Source: Bacteroidota bacterium (GTDB lineage: Bacteria; Bacteroidota; Bacteroidia; Chitinophagales; BACL12). From it: a stretch of DNA of 56,503 nt. The notes beneath the pieces are model-generated. The model had not been told where the DNA came from and ran no database searches. It saw nothing but the letters and a program-made list of their open reading frames with translations. Position numbers and translations under genes: made by a program. The stretch covers positions 1-56,503 of the forward strand of contig JAKQVC010000268.1 in assembly GCA_029571985.1 (NCBI GenBank). Direction: 5' to 3'. The first letter of the stretch is position 1. Every line of letters starts with the position of its first letter. This document shows, one piece after another, positions 17,700-26,912 of this stretch.

Positions 17700-17748
17700 T
17701 AGTATGTTGCACCTTTACGGTTTCCCGGAAAAATAAAAATAACTCAGG

Positions 17749-18378
17749 TTGAATCTGCCCTCACAATGGATGGAACAAGCGGTAGACGCTTTTGCAAAAC
17801 TACCCGGCATTGGCAAAAAAACTGCCCTGCGTTTGGTTTTGCATATGATGAAACAACCTAAAGACCAGGTTGATGCCTTTGCCGCAGCTATCATGAAATT
17901 AAAAACGGATATACATTATTGTCCGAATTGCCATAACATCACCGATCAGCAAGATACACCTTGTCGTATCTGTGCTTCACCGCGACGCGATCATACCATT
18001 ATTTGCGCAGTTGAAAGTATTCGCGATTTAATTGCCATAGAATCAACGAATCAATTCTCAGGTGAGTTTCATATTTTAGGCGGTGTCATTTCACCAATTG
18101 AAGGAATTGGTCCCGAACAATTAAATATGGATGATCTGATTGTCAAGGCAAACAGCGGGAAATATACAGAGATTATTATGGCCTTAAATCCGACCATAGA
18201 AGGTGACACAACGGTATTTTATATTAGCAGAAAAATAACACATCCTCAGGTAAAAGTTACTTCTATTGCTCGAGGTATTGCCTTTGGCGGTGAATTAGAA
18301 TATACAGATGAACTTACGCTTGCCCGTTCACTCGCCATGCGACGACCATATGATAATTATATGCCGGATAACGAATGA
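17749..18378 (+). CDS. recR: Recombination mediator protein RecR
   Basis: RecR, with RecO (and RecF), loads RecA onto single-stranded gaps during recombinational repair. The 209-residue product has the N-terminal helix-hairpin-helix LPGIGKKTALRLVLHMM, a four-cysteine zinc finger (CPNC ... CRIC) at about 57-75, a Toprim domain beginning CAVESIRDL, and the C-terminal GGELEYTDELTLARS. The start is a TTG at 17749, giving MNLPSQWMEQAVDAFAKLPG, the usual RecR opening; no in-frame ATG gives a full domain. The stop overlaps the next gene's ATG (ATGA), so recR and the glycosyltransferase are translationally coupled. Confidence 0.96.
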   Translation: MNLPSQWMEQAVDAFAKLPGIGKKTALRLVLHMMKQPKDQVDAFAAAIMKLKTDIHYCPNCHNITDQQDTPCRICASPRRDHTIICAVESIRDLIAIESTNQFSGEFHILGGVISPIEGIGPEQLNMDDLIVKANSGKYTEIIMALNPTIEGDTTVFYISRKITHPQVKVTSIARGIAFGGELEYTDELTLARSLAMRRPYDNYMPDNE

Positions 18379-20360
18379 CGCAACTATCCATTATCATAGT
18401 AAATTACAACGTCAAGTATTTTCTTGAGCAAACTTTGCGTTCCTGCTTTCCTGCTTGTGAAACAATTCGTGCCGAAATTATTGTTGTAGATAATCATTCT
18501 CAAGATGGAAGTGTTGCGCATATTGAGCGCACTTTTGGAAATGGCACTGCACAGACACCACTTTATATTATTGCCAATTCAGAAAATACAGGATTTTCAA
18601 AAGCAAACAATCAGGGTATTGCACGCGCAAATGGCAAGTATATTTTATTGCTGAATCCCGACACGGTTATTGCAGAAGATACTTTGGTGAAATGCATCCA
18701 GTATTTTGAAGATCATCCCACCTGCGGTGGCATGGGCGTGCGGATGCTGGATGGCACCGGTGCTTTTTTACAGGAAAGCAAACGCGCGTTTCCGAGTCCG
18801 GAAGTTGCTTTCTATAAAGCTTTCGGACTGGCCGGATTATTTCCTAAATCAAAGATCTTTGGAAAATACCACTTAGGCTATCTCGATGAGCATAGCACGC
18901 ATGAGGTTGAAGTGCTTGCCGGTGCGTTCATGATGATTCGTTCGGAAGTGCTGAAAAAAATCGGCAACCTGGATGAAACTTATTTCATGTATGGTGAAGA
19001 CATCGACCTGAGTTACCGTATTGTAGAAGGCGGCTATCAGAATATTTATTTTGCCGATGCACCCATTTTACATTACAAAGGCGAGAGCACTAAAAAAGCA
19101 AGCTTCAACTATGTGCGGATGTTTTACACTGCAATGAAAATTTTTGTTGCGAAGCATTTTAGCGGACCGCGTGCAGGGCTATTCATTGTATTTTTAAACA
19201 CAGCCATTTATTTACGCGCAGGTATTGCTGCCTTAATGCGTATGATGGGCAAAATGGCCCAACCCATTTTTGACAGCTTGCTGTTCTTTGGTGGGTTATT
19301 TGCTGTTAAGTATTATTGGGAATATTATGTCAAGTATATTGAAGGTGGCACTTACCCAGATTCCTATTTATATATCAATACACCCTTGTACATTTGTATC
19401 TGGTTGTTGATGGTTTTTTTATCCGGGGGCTACGACAGAAATACCAACTCCGGAAAATTAATTCGAGGCATGGCCTTAGGCACGCTGGCTATTGCAGCTG
19501 TATATGGTTTTTTACCGGAGCATCTGCGATTTAGTCGCGGTATGATCATCGCCGGTGCGGCATTAAATACACTTCTCCTCATCATTTCCCGTGGAATAGC
19601 GCATTTAATCCGTCACGGCAATTTCCGATTAGGCGAGCCACCTATTAAGCGCATACTGATTGCAGGAAGTGCGTCGGAATGCACCCGCACTTTGCAATTA
19701 CTCCAACAATTACAGTTAGGTAATCAGGTAATCGGATTTGCCAACGCAGGCAAACAACCTTCTTCACATCCCTATACCTTAGGCGAAACAGCCACACTTG
19801 AAAATTTAGTGGCGACCTATCAGATTAACGAGTTAATATTTTGCGCAAAAGATATTGCCCATGCGGATATTATCAGAATAATGGAAAAGTTATCCGGTAA
19901 AACCGATTTTAAAATTGTGCAACCGGACAGTGATGCCATTATCGGAAGTAATTCGCGCGATACGGCGGGAGATATTTATACACTGGATACACGTTTCGCC
20001 ATAGCTCAACCAGAAAGTATCCGCAGCAAAAGAACACTGGATATACTTATTGCACTCATGGGCATAATAGGTGCTCCTGTGCTGATTTGGGCTATTCAAA
20101 ATAAAACCGGTTTTTTAGGCAATTGCCTGCAGGTGCTCAGCGGAAAAAAAACATGGATTGGGTATCTACCCTCCGAATCACAGGAAACATTACCCCATTT
20201 ACGTGCGGGCATTTTACATCCGCTTGCCGGTAGTGATATTGATGGTTTGAATACGCATATTTGTGCGCGTGTAAATTTTATGTACGCCCGCGATTATCGC
20301 ACCAGTGATGATGTGCGACTTATCTGGAAGCATCGTCGCTTACTCGGAAATAAAGGATAA
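18375..20360 (+). CDS. GT2 glycosyltransferase fused to a WcaJ-like module lacking its catalytic core
   Basis: This 661-residue protein is a fusion. Residues 1-265 are a family 2 glycosyltransferase of the rhamnosyltransferase type, with LSIIIVNYNVKYFLEQTLRS, the metal-binding LLLNPDTVI, and YFMYGEDIDLSYRI. Residues about 298-412 form four to five membrane helices. Residues about 424-545 are a Rossmann-like CoA-binding_3 domain (PIKRILIAGSAS). A segment beginning KRTLDILIALMG (about 551) matches the helix before the catalytic part of polyprenyl-phosphate sugar transferases, and VLSGKKTWIGYLP matches the family's V-L-x-G-D-M-S-L-V-G-P-R-P, but the roughly 70 catalytic residues between them are missing. 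It probably glycosylates a lipid-linked surface sugar. Confidence 0.85.
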   Translation: MTQLSIIIVNYNVKYFLEQTLRSCFPACETIRAEIIVVDNHSQDGSVAHIERTFGNGTAQTPLYIIANSENTGFSKANNQGIARANGKYILLLNPDTVIAEDTLVKCIQYFEDHPTCGGMGVRMLDGTGAFLQESKRAFPSPEVAFYKAFGLAGLFPKSKIFGKYHLGYLDEHSTHEVEVLAGAFMMIRSEVLKKIGNLDETYFMYGEDIDLSYRIVEGGYQNIYFADAPILHYKGESTKKASFNYVRMFYTAMKIFVAKHFSGPRAGLFIVFLNTAIYLRAGIAALMRMMGKMAQPIFDSLLFFGGLFAVKYYWEYYVKYIEGGTYPDSYLYINTPLYICIWLLMVFLSGGYDRNTNSGKLIRGMALGTLAIAAVYGFLPEHLRFSRGMIIAGAALNTLLLIISRGIAHLIRHGNFRLGEPPIKRILIAGSASECTRTLQLLQQLQLGNQVIGFANAGKQPSSHPYTLGETATLENLVATYQINELIFCAKDIAHADIIRIMEKLSGKTDFKIVQPDSDAIIGSNSRDTAGDIYTLDTRFAIAQPESIRSKRTLDILIALMGIIGAPVLIWAIQNKTGFLGNCLQVLSGKKTWIGYLPSESQETLPHLRAGILHPLAGSDIDGLNTHICARVNFMYARDYRTSDDVRLIWKHRRLLGNKG

Positions 20361-20368
20361 TCCCGGAT

Positions 20369-21796
20369 TTATCTATGGTTGAGTTTCTCTTCCACTTTAG
20401 CCTGCAACCAGCCTATGTCAGCTATTTGTCGTGTTTCCTCAATCCGGCTGCGCAAGTCTTCGAGCTTCGTTTTATCCCGCTTGGTTAATCGGGAGAGTTT
20501 ATCAATAAACTTTAGGAAATTGACATAGAGCAATTTCACATTTTCACTTAGTGTTTTATTTCTGCGCAGGTACACCTTAAATGCTTCAATCGCACTTTGC
20601 ATCGGGTCCCATTCATCGAGCTGATAATAAATTTTAATTTGCATGGTACGGGTATCGAGGGCATAAAAAATATCCGTAAACTCCACCTGATTAATCAAGC
20701 GAAGTGCTTCACCCAAATTTCCCTTGTAAAAAAGCAAGGCGCCCATATTATAATTATATGCGTTAGCTCTGAATTTCTCATTCAATTTAGAGCGATACTG
20801 CTTAATAAACTGTTCTGCCCAATCATATTCACCAACGCGGAGTGCTGCTACCACTAAATTTTTATACGTCCACGGGCTGAGGTCACCATCCACCATCAAC
20901 AATCCTTTCTCGAGTGCTTGCACGCTTATATTAAAATATTCCCGTAAATATTTTTTATCACCAGCATTTATTTTGCGAATAGTGAAATTCTGCGCGTAGG
21001 CATACATATCCCTTGCTTCAGCAGGTGGAAATTTTTCAGTGTGCTCCTCTAACTGGTGCTTCAGTTTTTCGAAATGCACCTCATTGTCTCCTTCCAGGAA
21101 AGTCATCAACACCTGAAAATAAATGGAAATCGACGGGTAATCATCATAGGCATGTTCGCGCAAATGATCGGTAATTTCTTTTAACAAGCGTAACGAATAA
21201 TCGGAGGCCACCAATTTTTGCCTGTTGATGAGTTCGCACGAGTACCGCAATTTGGTAGACAAATAAAATAAGTCGAGGTAATTAGCTGCCTCTTGCAAAC
21301 TCACATCATATGCCCGTTTTTTTTGCCGGTCGAAGAAGGTATTTAATTCTGATTGGAGCAAAAACGCCTTATAAAAATGGGGTGCATTTCGGTATGGCTC
21401 AGCGTCAAGATAGGCTCTTGCATCACGTAGGGTTTGCTCAAAAAACTTATCCGCTTCCCAGTCATTGTATTTACTAAGCAAATGCACATACCCCTCCAGG
21501 TCATCGGCCATATGTTGATTATACCGGATAAACCCTTCCAAATGCTCAACAATATCACTCATCAGGTAGCCCAACTTCTTTTCAGAGAGCGCTAAACCGG
21601 GAATACCTTTTTCCAGCATGCGTTCCTTTTCGAGGTTACGGGATTCAAATTCCGGGGCGTACTTTTTCAGGTAATGAAAAAAAACGGGCAACTGCTCATC
21701 CTTGTTAAAAAAGGGCGAGGCGAGATACTCCCCAAAACGGGTAAGCTCCTTCGGACTTAAGTTCCGAAGCATTTGAATCATTTTACTTTTATACAT
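20369..21796 (-). CDS. Conserved all-helical protein of unknown function
   Basis: The 475-residue product is not assigned to a named family. It is predicted almost entirely helical, with repeated pairs of aromatic and leucine-rich helices (for example NAPHFYKAFLLQSELNTFFD and YNMGALLFYKGNLGEALRLI), suggesting TPR-like repeats in the second half. The opening LRNLSPKELTRFGEYLASPF recalls a conserved Bacteroidota N-terminal helix. There is no signal peptide with the ATG at 21796; an in-frame extension to 21859 would add 21 atypical residues. It is convergent with the glycosyltransferase, only 8 bases apart. A TATCTTTC element, one base off the -7 consensus, lies about 12 bases upstream. Confidence 0.7.
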   Translation of the reverse strand: MYKSKMIQMLRNLSPKELTRFGEYLASPFFNKDEQLPVFFHYLKKYAPEFESRNLEKERMLEKGIPGLALSEKKLGYLMSDIVEHLEGFIRYNQHMADDLEGYVHLLSKYNDWEADKFFEQTLRDARAYLDAEPYRNAPHFYKAFLLQSELNTFFDRQKKRAYDVSLQEAANYLDLFYLSTKLRYSCELINRQKLVASDYSLRLLKEITDHLREHAYDDYPSISIYFQVLMTFLEGDNEVHFEKLKHQLEEHTEKFPPAEARDMYAYAQNFTIRKINAGDKKYLREYFNISVQALEKGLLMVDGDLSPWTYKNLVVAALRVGEYDWAEQFIKQYRSKLNEKFRANAYNYNMGALLFYKGNLGEALRLINQVEFTDIFYALDTRTMQIKIYYQLDEWDPMQSAIEAFKVYLRRNKTLSENVKLLYVNFLKFIDKLSRLTKRDKTKLEDLRSRIEETRQIADIGWLQAKVEEKLNHR

Positions 21797-22030
21797 TACC
21801 GGGGCACGAAAGATACACCAAAATAGCGGAAAACGCATTTTTTGGGCGCAAAATTTCAACGGATAATCTAATCATATCAGACTGATTATCAAGTAGTTAT
21901 GATAATTCAGGCAAAAAATACGCCAAATTGTTTTAACATTATATACTGGAAAACATGGAAATTTATGAAAAGTGTCCCTTTCTGTCGAAAATAAAACTTG
22001 TTTCTTTACATTGTAAAATTGAGTCAGACC

Positions 22031-23440
22031 ATGCCGCGTAACGCAAATCGTATTCTTCATGTAATCTTGTTGGTGGGTATCTGGTGCTTGTCAGGACTGA
22101 GTAACCTTCGCGCACAAACAGCACCTGATGCTGTTAACGATACTATTGCTATTTGCGTGGGCGAGCCTGTCATTATCGATTTGCTGGCTAATGATTCAGA
22201 TGCGGATGGTGATCCATTGGAAACAGATATCATTAGTGGTCCAGTTTCACCGCTTATCGATTATGATGATGATGGTTTACCGGAAGGTAGTTACTTAATT
22301 GATATCGAATCTGATTTTATAGGCACCGATTACATTATTTATGAGGTCTGCGGCGATGATGATGATTTATGCGCAATAGCTGTATTGGTCATTATTGTTG
22401 GAGGTGAGGAGGGATGTGTTTGGCCAGGTGATGCAAACCTGGATAGTATTTGTAATGTAATCGACTTATTACCCATCGGTTTGTATTTCGGCGAAGTTGG
22501 TCCGACCAGAACCGATGCAGATGGCGGATGGGAAGAAACATTCTGTGAAGACTGGGGAGATGTTCCCGGGTTGGAATTATACAGTAACCCAAAATTTGCC
22601 GACTGTAATGGAGATGGTGTCATAAATGCTGAAGATACAACCATATTAATGTCTAATTATGGTCAACTGCGTGGTGCTTATGTGCCTTTAGCTTTTGTAG
22701 GTGGCCTTGATGATCCTGAATTAGTTCCTGGTGTGTTTGGTGATACGCTGCCGGCAGGAACAGAGGTTGTAATTCCCATTTATTATGGTTCTGACGAAAC
22801 TCCCGCCACAGATGTATATGGCATTGCATTTAGTATCGATTATGATGAAACTGTAATTGATCCGCAAAGCGTCTATATCCATTTTGATGCCAGTTGGCTG
22901 GGAGATGTAGGTGAAGATTTAATATTTCTTCAATATAATGATACCCTAAATGGTGTATTGGAAGTTTCGGCTACCAGAACGAATCAGATTTCACGCGCAG
23001 GGTCTGGACATTTTGCAACTATGGGTTTTGTGATGGAAGATAATATCGCTGGCAAAACTACAGGCACCATTTATGCCCAAACCACTTTATGTATGGAGCA
23101 ACCGCTTGCCATCAATGCGCTTGGTTTACCGATGCCAACACGTATCTCCTGTGATACTTTTGTTATTGCTGATGGTTCGCAGGTTATTACTAACTCTGGG
23201 CTACAAACCATTCGTATTTTCCCAAATCCTGCGCAGGCTACAGCATATATTGATGTAGCAGATATAAACGGACAGAAATATATTCAGTTACAAACCATAA
23301 CCGGTCAGATTGTATTTGAATGCATGACAAATGAAAACAGGATAGAAATTCCGGTTTCTGGTTACGCATCCGGGTCATACATGGTACAAATCATAGCGGC
23401 ACAAAATAAATACACACAACAATTAATTATACAACATTAA
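22031..23440 (+). CDS. T9SS protein with Ig-like and dockerin-like regions
   Basis: The 469-residue protein has a signal peptide ending in NLRAQ. Residues about 35-120 form a cadherin-like Ig domain of the type APDAVNDTIAICVGEP ... LLANDSDADGDPL. Two dockerin-like calcium loops follow: WPGDANLDSICNVIDLLPI and DCNGDGVINAEDTTIL, separated by a spacer of about 45 residues. Next is a cohesin-like beta domain (GIAFSIDYDETVIDP). The end, from IRIFPNPAQATAYIDV, is a T9SS type A domain. Fourteen bases separate it from the PKD-repeat gene, so the two likely share a transcript. No scaffoldin or glycoside hydrolase lies nearby, so a cellulosome role is not supported. Confidence 0.85.
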   Translation: MPRNANRILHVILLVGIWCLSGLSNLRAQTAPDAVNDTIAICVGEPVIIDLLANDSDADGDPLETDIISGPVSPLIDYDDDGLPEGSYLIDIESDFIGTDYIIYEVCGDDDDLCAIAVLVIIVGGEEGCVWPGDANLDSICNVIDLLPIGLYFGEVGPTRTDADGGWEETFCEDWGDVPGLELYSNPKFADCNGDGVINAEDTTILMSNYGQLRGAYVPLAFVGGLDDPELVPGVFGDTLPAGTEVVIPIYYGSDETPATDVYGIAFSIDYDETVIDPQSVYIHFDASWLGDVGEDLIFLQYNDTLNGVLEVSATRTNQISRAGSGHFATMGFVMEDNIAGKTTGTIYAQTTLCMEQPLAINALGLPMPTRISCDTFVIADGSQVITNSGLQTIRIFPNPAQATAYIDVADINGQKYIQLQTITGQIVFECMTNENRIEIPVSGYASGSYMVQIIAAQNKYTQQLIIQH

Positions 23441-23453
23441 ATCAGCCTACAAA

Positions 23454-25727
23454 ATGAAACAGGTTTATTTCCTATTGCTACTTATCCTCAGTAGTTTTTC
23501 AATTGCCCATGCAGAAGAGGTTGTTGGTGGTTGCGATGCAGCATTTACATACACCATCGACGGCATGACCGTTTCCTTTACCGACGTATCAGATCCCGGT
23601 GTGGGACCTATTTTAGAATGGATTTGGAATTTTGGAGATGGCACAACCTCTTCTGATCCAAATCCGGTACATACCTATGCTGAACCCGGTGAATATGATG
23701 TATGTTTAACCATACATGCAGATGGCGGTTGCTGGTCGGACGATTGTGAAAGCAATATTCCTGTCGGCCCCGATGGTGATTGTACTGTAAATGCAGAATT
23801 GCTGACAACTGACGGCACAAATGCCCATTTTATTGCATCTGTAGAGCCTACACCTGATGAAGTAACTTATACCTGGATTTTTGGTGATGGTTCAACCTTT
23901 ACGGAAACGCTTCCAGGCACCGCTTCAGACCCGTGGCACACCTATACCGAACCAGGCATTTATGAAGTTTGTGTAACTATAACAACAGCAGCTGGCTGTG
24001 TTGATGCATATTGTTTCGCTGTTGAGATTTTAGGTGATGTTTTTTGTTTGTCTGATTTCGAATTTGATGTTGATGGATACCTCGTTGAATTCACCGAAAC
24101 AGCAGATGCCAGTGGAGATATTTTAGTGTACAATTGGAATTTTGGTGATGGCACAACTGGTAGTGGTGAAACGGTTGACCATTTGTATGCTGAACCCGGG
24201 GTTTATGAAGTGTGTTTAACTATCGAAACCGCAGAATGTTCGTCTACTGAATGTTATGCTGTGGTTGTTGAAGGTGCAGGCGGTGATTGCTCCAGTGATT
24301 TTGAATTTGATGCGGACGGATTAAGTGTTCACTTTTTTGAAACAGCCGACGGAGGTGGAGATGATATTATCAGTTATATGTGGACGTTTGGCGACGGAAG
24401 TATTTCTGATGCACCAAATCCAATTCACACTTATACAGAACCGGGTACTTATGCCGTTTGCCTAACGATTACGACAGCAACCGGATGTACTGACACCTAT
24501 TGTTTTGAAGTAAGTGTTGAAGAAGATGCAGGACCATGTGCAGCTTACTTTGAGGTAGATGATATTATACTCACCCCTGATGGATTTGTGGTATTACTCA
24601 ATAATACATCAGAAGCCGCAGGAGATATCACCGAAACAACCTGGTATTATGGTGATGGCGCCGTTGGTTATTCTGAGGATGGCGAACACCTGTATACTGC
24701 CGGTGGCACATATGTAGTATGTCTGGTTATTGAAACTGCAGATGGCTGTGTTGACGAATATTGTATGTCGATAACCTTATCAGAAGCAGAAGATTGCACC
24801 TCACATTTCAATTATGAAATTGATGGCGGAACAGTACATTTTGTTGAAGATGCAACAGGAGGTGGTGCCGATATTGTTTCCTATTATTGGTCGTTTGGAG
24901 ATGGCAGCTTTGGCGATGGCGCTGAAATCAATCACACATATGATACACCCGGCTGGTATGTAGTATGCTTAACCATTACTACTGCCGACAGTTGTGTATC
25001 AACCTGGTGCGATGAAATTTTAGTTGAAGGCTTTGAGCCGATGTGTGCTGCGCACTTTAATGTAGCTTCAATTACGCCTGGCATTGATAATTGGATTGTT
25101 GTTTTTGAAAACACCTCCATTGGTTCAGAAGTATATCATTGGTCATTCGGAGACGGCGGTATGTCAGAAGCAGAAAATCCAGATCATGCTTTTAGCGAAG
25201 CAGGCGTTTACAATATTTGTTTGACAATAGGCACAGCAGGTACTGATTGCTTCAACACCTATTGTTCTGAAATTTTTGTAGGTGGAGATGATGATTGCAT
25301 AAATACAGAAATGATAGATACTACTTATGCATGCACAGAAGAATACATGCCTGTTTGTGGTTGTGATGGCATTACATATGACAATGCCTGTTACGCTGAG
25401 TATTATGGCGGTATTGTATATTATACCGAAGGCGCTTGTGGAGGCACCGGCATACAGGAAGAAGCCATCATCGGCGGTGTGGTAATCGCACCTAATCCGG
25501 CTTCAGACGTGCTGAATTTAAGTATAGCACTTACAGAATCGGATGAAATCACCTATACCATTGTGAATCATGTAGGACAGATTGTTTATTCTCCTTCAGT
25601 GCAAACAGCTGCTGCGGGTACATTTGTAACGCAACTGAATATATCCGCTTTACCTTCGGGCATGTATTATGTGCAGGTGCAAACTTCACATGATTCAAAA
25701 ACAACTCAGTTTATCATAAGTAAATAA
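23454..25727 (+). CDS. T9SS protein with seven PKD repeats and a Kazal-like domain
   Basis: The 757-residue protein opens with a signal peptide ending in SIAHA. Seven PKD repeats of 80-90 residues follow, each with W-x-F-G-D-G (or W-Y-Y-G-D-G), H-x-Y/F and V/N-x-C-L-T-I. Each also carries extra cysteines at its start and end (for example CSSDFEF and GCTDTYCFEV), probably an internal disulfide. At about 625-665 lies a Kazal-type inhibitor fold: CTEEYMPVCGCDGITYDNAC and a final C in EGAC. The C-terminus (VVIAPNPASDVLNLSI ... FIISK) is a T9SS type A domain. The Kazal part suggests protection against serine proteases, but that is inference. A terminator follows. Confidence 0.88.
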   Translation: MKQVYFLLLLILSSFSIAHAEEVVGGCDAAFTYTIDGMTVSFTDVSDPGVGPILEWIWNFGDGTTSSDPNPVHTYAEPGEYDVCLTIHADGGCWSDDCESNIPVGPDGDCTVNAELLTTDGTNAHFIASVEPTPDEVTYTWIFGDGSTFTETLPGTASDPWHTYTEPGIYEVCVTITTAAGCVDAYCFAVEILGDVFCLSDFEFDVDGYLVEFTETADASGDILVYNWNFGDGTTGSGETVDHLYAEPGVYEVCLTIETAECSSTECYAVVVEGAGGDCSSDFEFDADGLSVHFFETADGGGDDIISYMWTFGDGSISDAPNPIHTYTEPGTYAVCLTITTATGCTDTYCFEVSVEEDAGPCAAYFEVDDIILTPDGFVVLLNNTSEAAGDITETTWYYGDGAVGYSEDGEHLYTAGGTYVVCLVIETADGCVDEYCMSITLSEAEDCTSHFNYEIDGGTVHFVEDATGGGADIVSYYWSFGDGSFGDGAEINHTYDTPGWYVVCLTITTADSCVSTWCDEILVEGFEPMCAAHFNVASITPGIDNWIVVFENTSIGSEVYHWSFGDGGMSEAENPDHAFSEAGVYNICLTIGTAGTDCFNTYCSEIFVGGDDDCINTEMIDTTYACTEEYMPVCGCDGITYDNACYAEYYGGIVYYTEGACGGTGIQEEAIIGGVVIAPNPASDVLNLSIALTESDEITYTIVNHVGQIVYSPSVQTAAAGTFVTQLNISALPSGMYYVQVQTSHDSKTTQFIISK

Positions 25728-25750
25728 TACAAGTGCAATTATTATGCAAA

Positions 25751-25777
25751 AAGCCATCCAAAAGGATGGCTTTTTTT
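25751..25777 (+). terminator. Rho-independent terminator after the PKD-Kazal gene
   Basis: Nine-base arms AAGCCATCC and GGATGGCTT with loop AAAA are followed by T's, 23 bases past the stop. The A-rich left flank could also serve the opposite strand. Confidence 0.92.
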
Positions 25778-25897
25778 ATGATGTTTAGCGCCATATAAAT
25801 ACCCTATATTGTGACAACTGATTATTGAAAAGATTTCCTGACACATGCAATCACACGAGTATCTGCGTGTCTGTACGCTATTATCCGAAATAAAAAT

Positions 25898-26878
25898 TTA
25901 ATGTTCTTCGTGTGTCCGGCCTTTCATCTCTCCCCCATTGTAGGCCTTGTCGATTTCATCCATTTCCTTTAATTCCTCTTCTGTCCACGGGCGCATAACC
26001 ACACCTGTAAGATCAGGCTTGCCGGCATTTATCCAGGCTGTTAACCAGAAGCTGCCTAATTGAATAATGCTTTCTTGTAGTCGGCGTTCAACCATGCCGT
26101 TTAATAATTCATTATACCGGAGTGTATATTCCTGTGAATATACGCGAACCGTAGAAGCGCCTCTTGTTTCGTAACTATATTTTCTATCGGCAGGAATTTC
26201 CTTATTTACTTGAAGCTCCAGTTTTAACACTGAATCTACCAGTGCATTACTGGCCAATACTATTTCCCACACTTTTGCATTCACATCTGGGATATACTCT
26301 GCTTTTCCTACAAAATAATCAAAGTTTTCGCCCAATAATTCGGGGATACGCGATTCCCAAAACCCGTGTATACCTACCTGGTTGGTGAGCTGTCCATTAT
26401 AATTTTCAGTACAGTGTAAAGGCACATGTGCATCGCCGATATAATGACCGAGGTCTGCCGTATTTTTTAATATATAATTTACATCCTTTTCACGGAAGGC
26501 ATCTGTTAAACGATACATCATGCGTTCAATATGCCACGGAACGATGCCGTAAGCCTGCAGCGAATCTTCCGTGAATTTAATAACAGCATCATTCCATTTG
26601 CGGGGAACTTCAGTAAAGGGTGCTTTTCCGTAATGGTCGAGATCAATATAATGACGTGCAGCTTCATCAGCTACTGCATAGCGGCGTTTATCCGGATCAA
26701 CCGCATGTGTGGTAACGTAATCAATGTATGGTTTATAAAAACCAAATAAATCTTCCGGCAGCGTATACAACGCCATTTTATTTATGCGCTGATGCCCCCA
26801 GAACCCCCAGGGCGCCGGTGCTGCAGCATATTGCACGGTGCTTATCAATAAGCTGATACACAAAAAAACCTTTCGCAT
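25898..26878 (-). CDS. Zinc-dependent phospholipase C-like secreted protein
   Basis: This 326-residue protein has a signal peptide (MRKVFLCISLLISTVQYAAA). Its fold matches the zinc-dependent phospholipase C / S1-P1 nuclease superfamily: the N-terminal WGFWGHQRIN, the acidic-histidine run YIDLDHYG, and ADLGHYIGDAHVPLHC, with further histidines in GIHGFWES. These positions fit the trinuclear zinc ligands of the family. Many Bacteroidota homologs are annotated this way without a proven substrate. It would be periplasmic or surface-bound. It is the last gene of the pheS-led minus-strand run, 34 bases after the aminotransferase. Confidence 0.85.
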   Translation of the reverse strand: MRKVFLCISLLISTVQYAAAPAPWGFWGHQRINKMALYTLPEDLFGFYKPYIDYVTTHAVDPDKRRYAVADEAARHYIDLDHYGKAPFTEVPRKWNDAVIKFTEDSLQAYGIVPWHIERMMYRLTDAFREKDVNYILKNTADLGHYIGDAHVPLHCTENYNGQLTNQVGIHGFWESRIPELLGENFDYFVGKAEYIPDVNAKVWEIVLASNALVDSVLKLELQVNKEIPADRKYSYETRGASTVRVYSQEYTLRYNELLNGMVERRLQESIIQLGSFWLTAWINAGKPDLTGVVMRPWTEEELKEMDEIDKAYNGGEMKGRTHEEH

Positions 26879-26912
26879 ACAACGAAGATAATACGTGCAA
26901 ATGACATGCAGT

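Noticed and set aside
22031-23440. Cellulosome component
   Set aside because: Dockerin-like loops alone; no scaffoldin, glycoside hydrolase or repeated cohesin protein is nearby.
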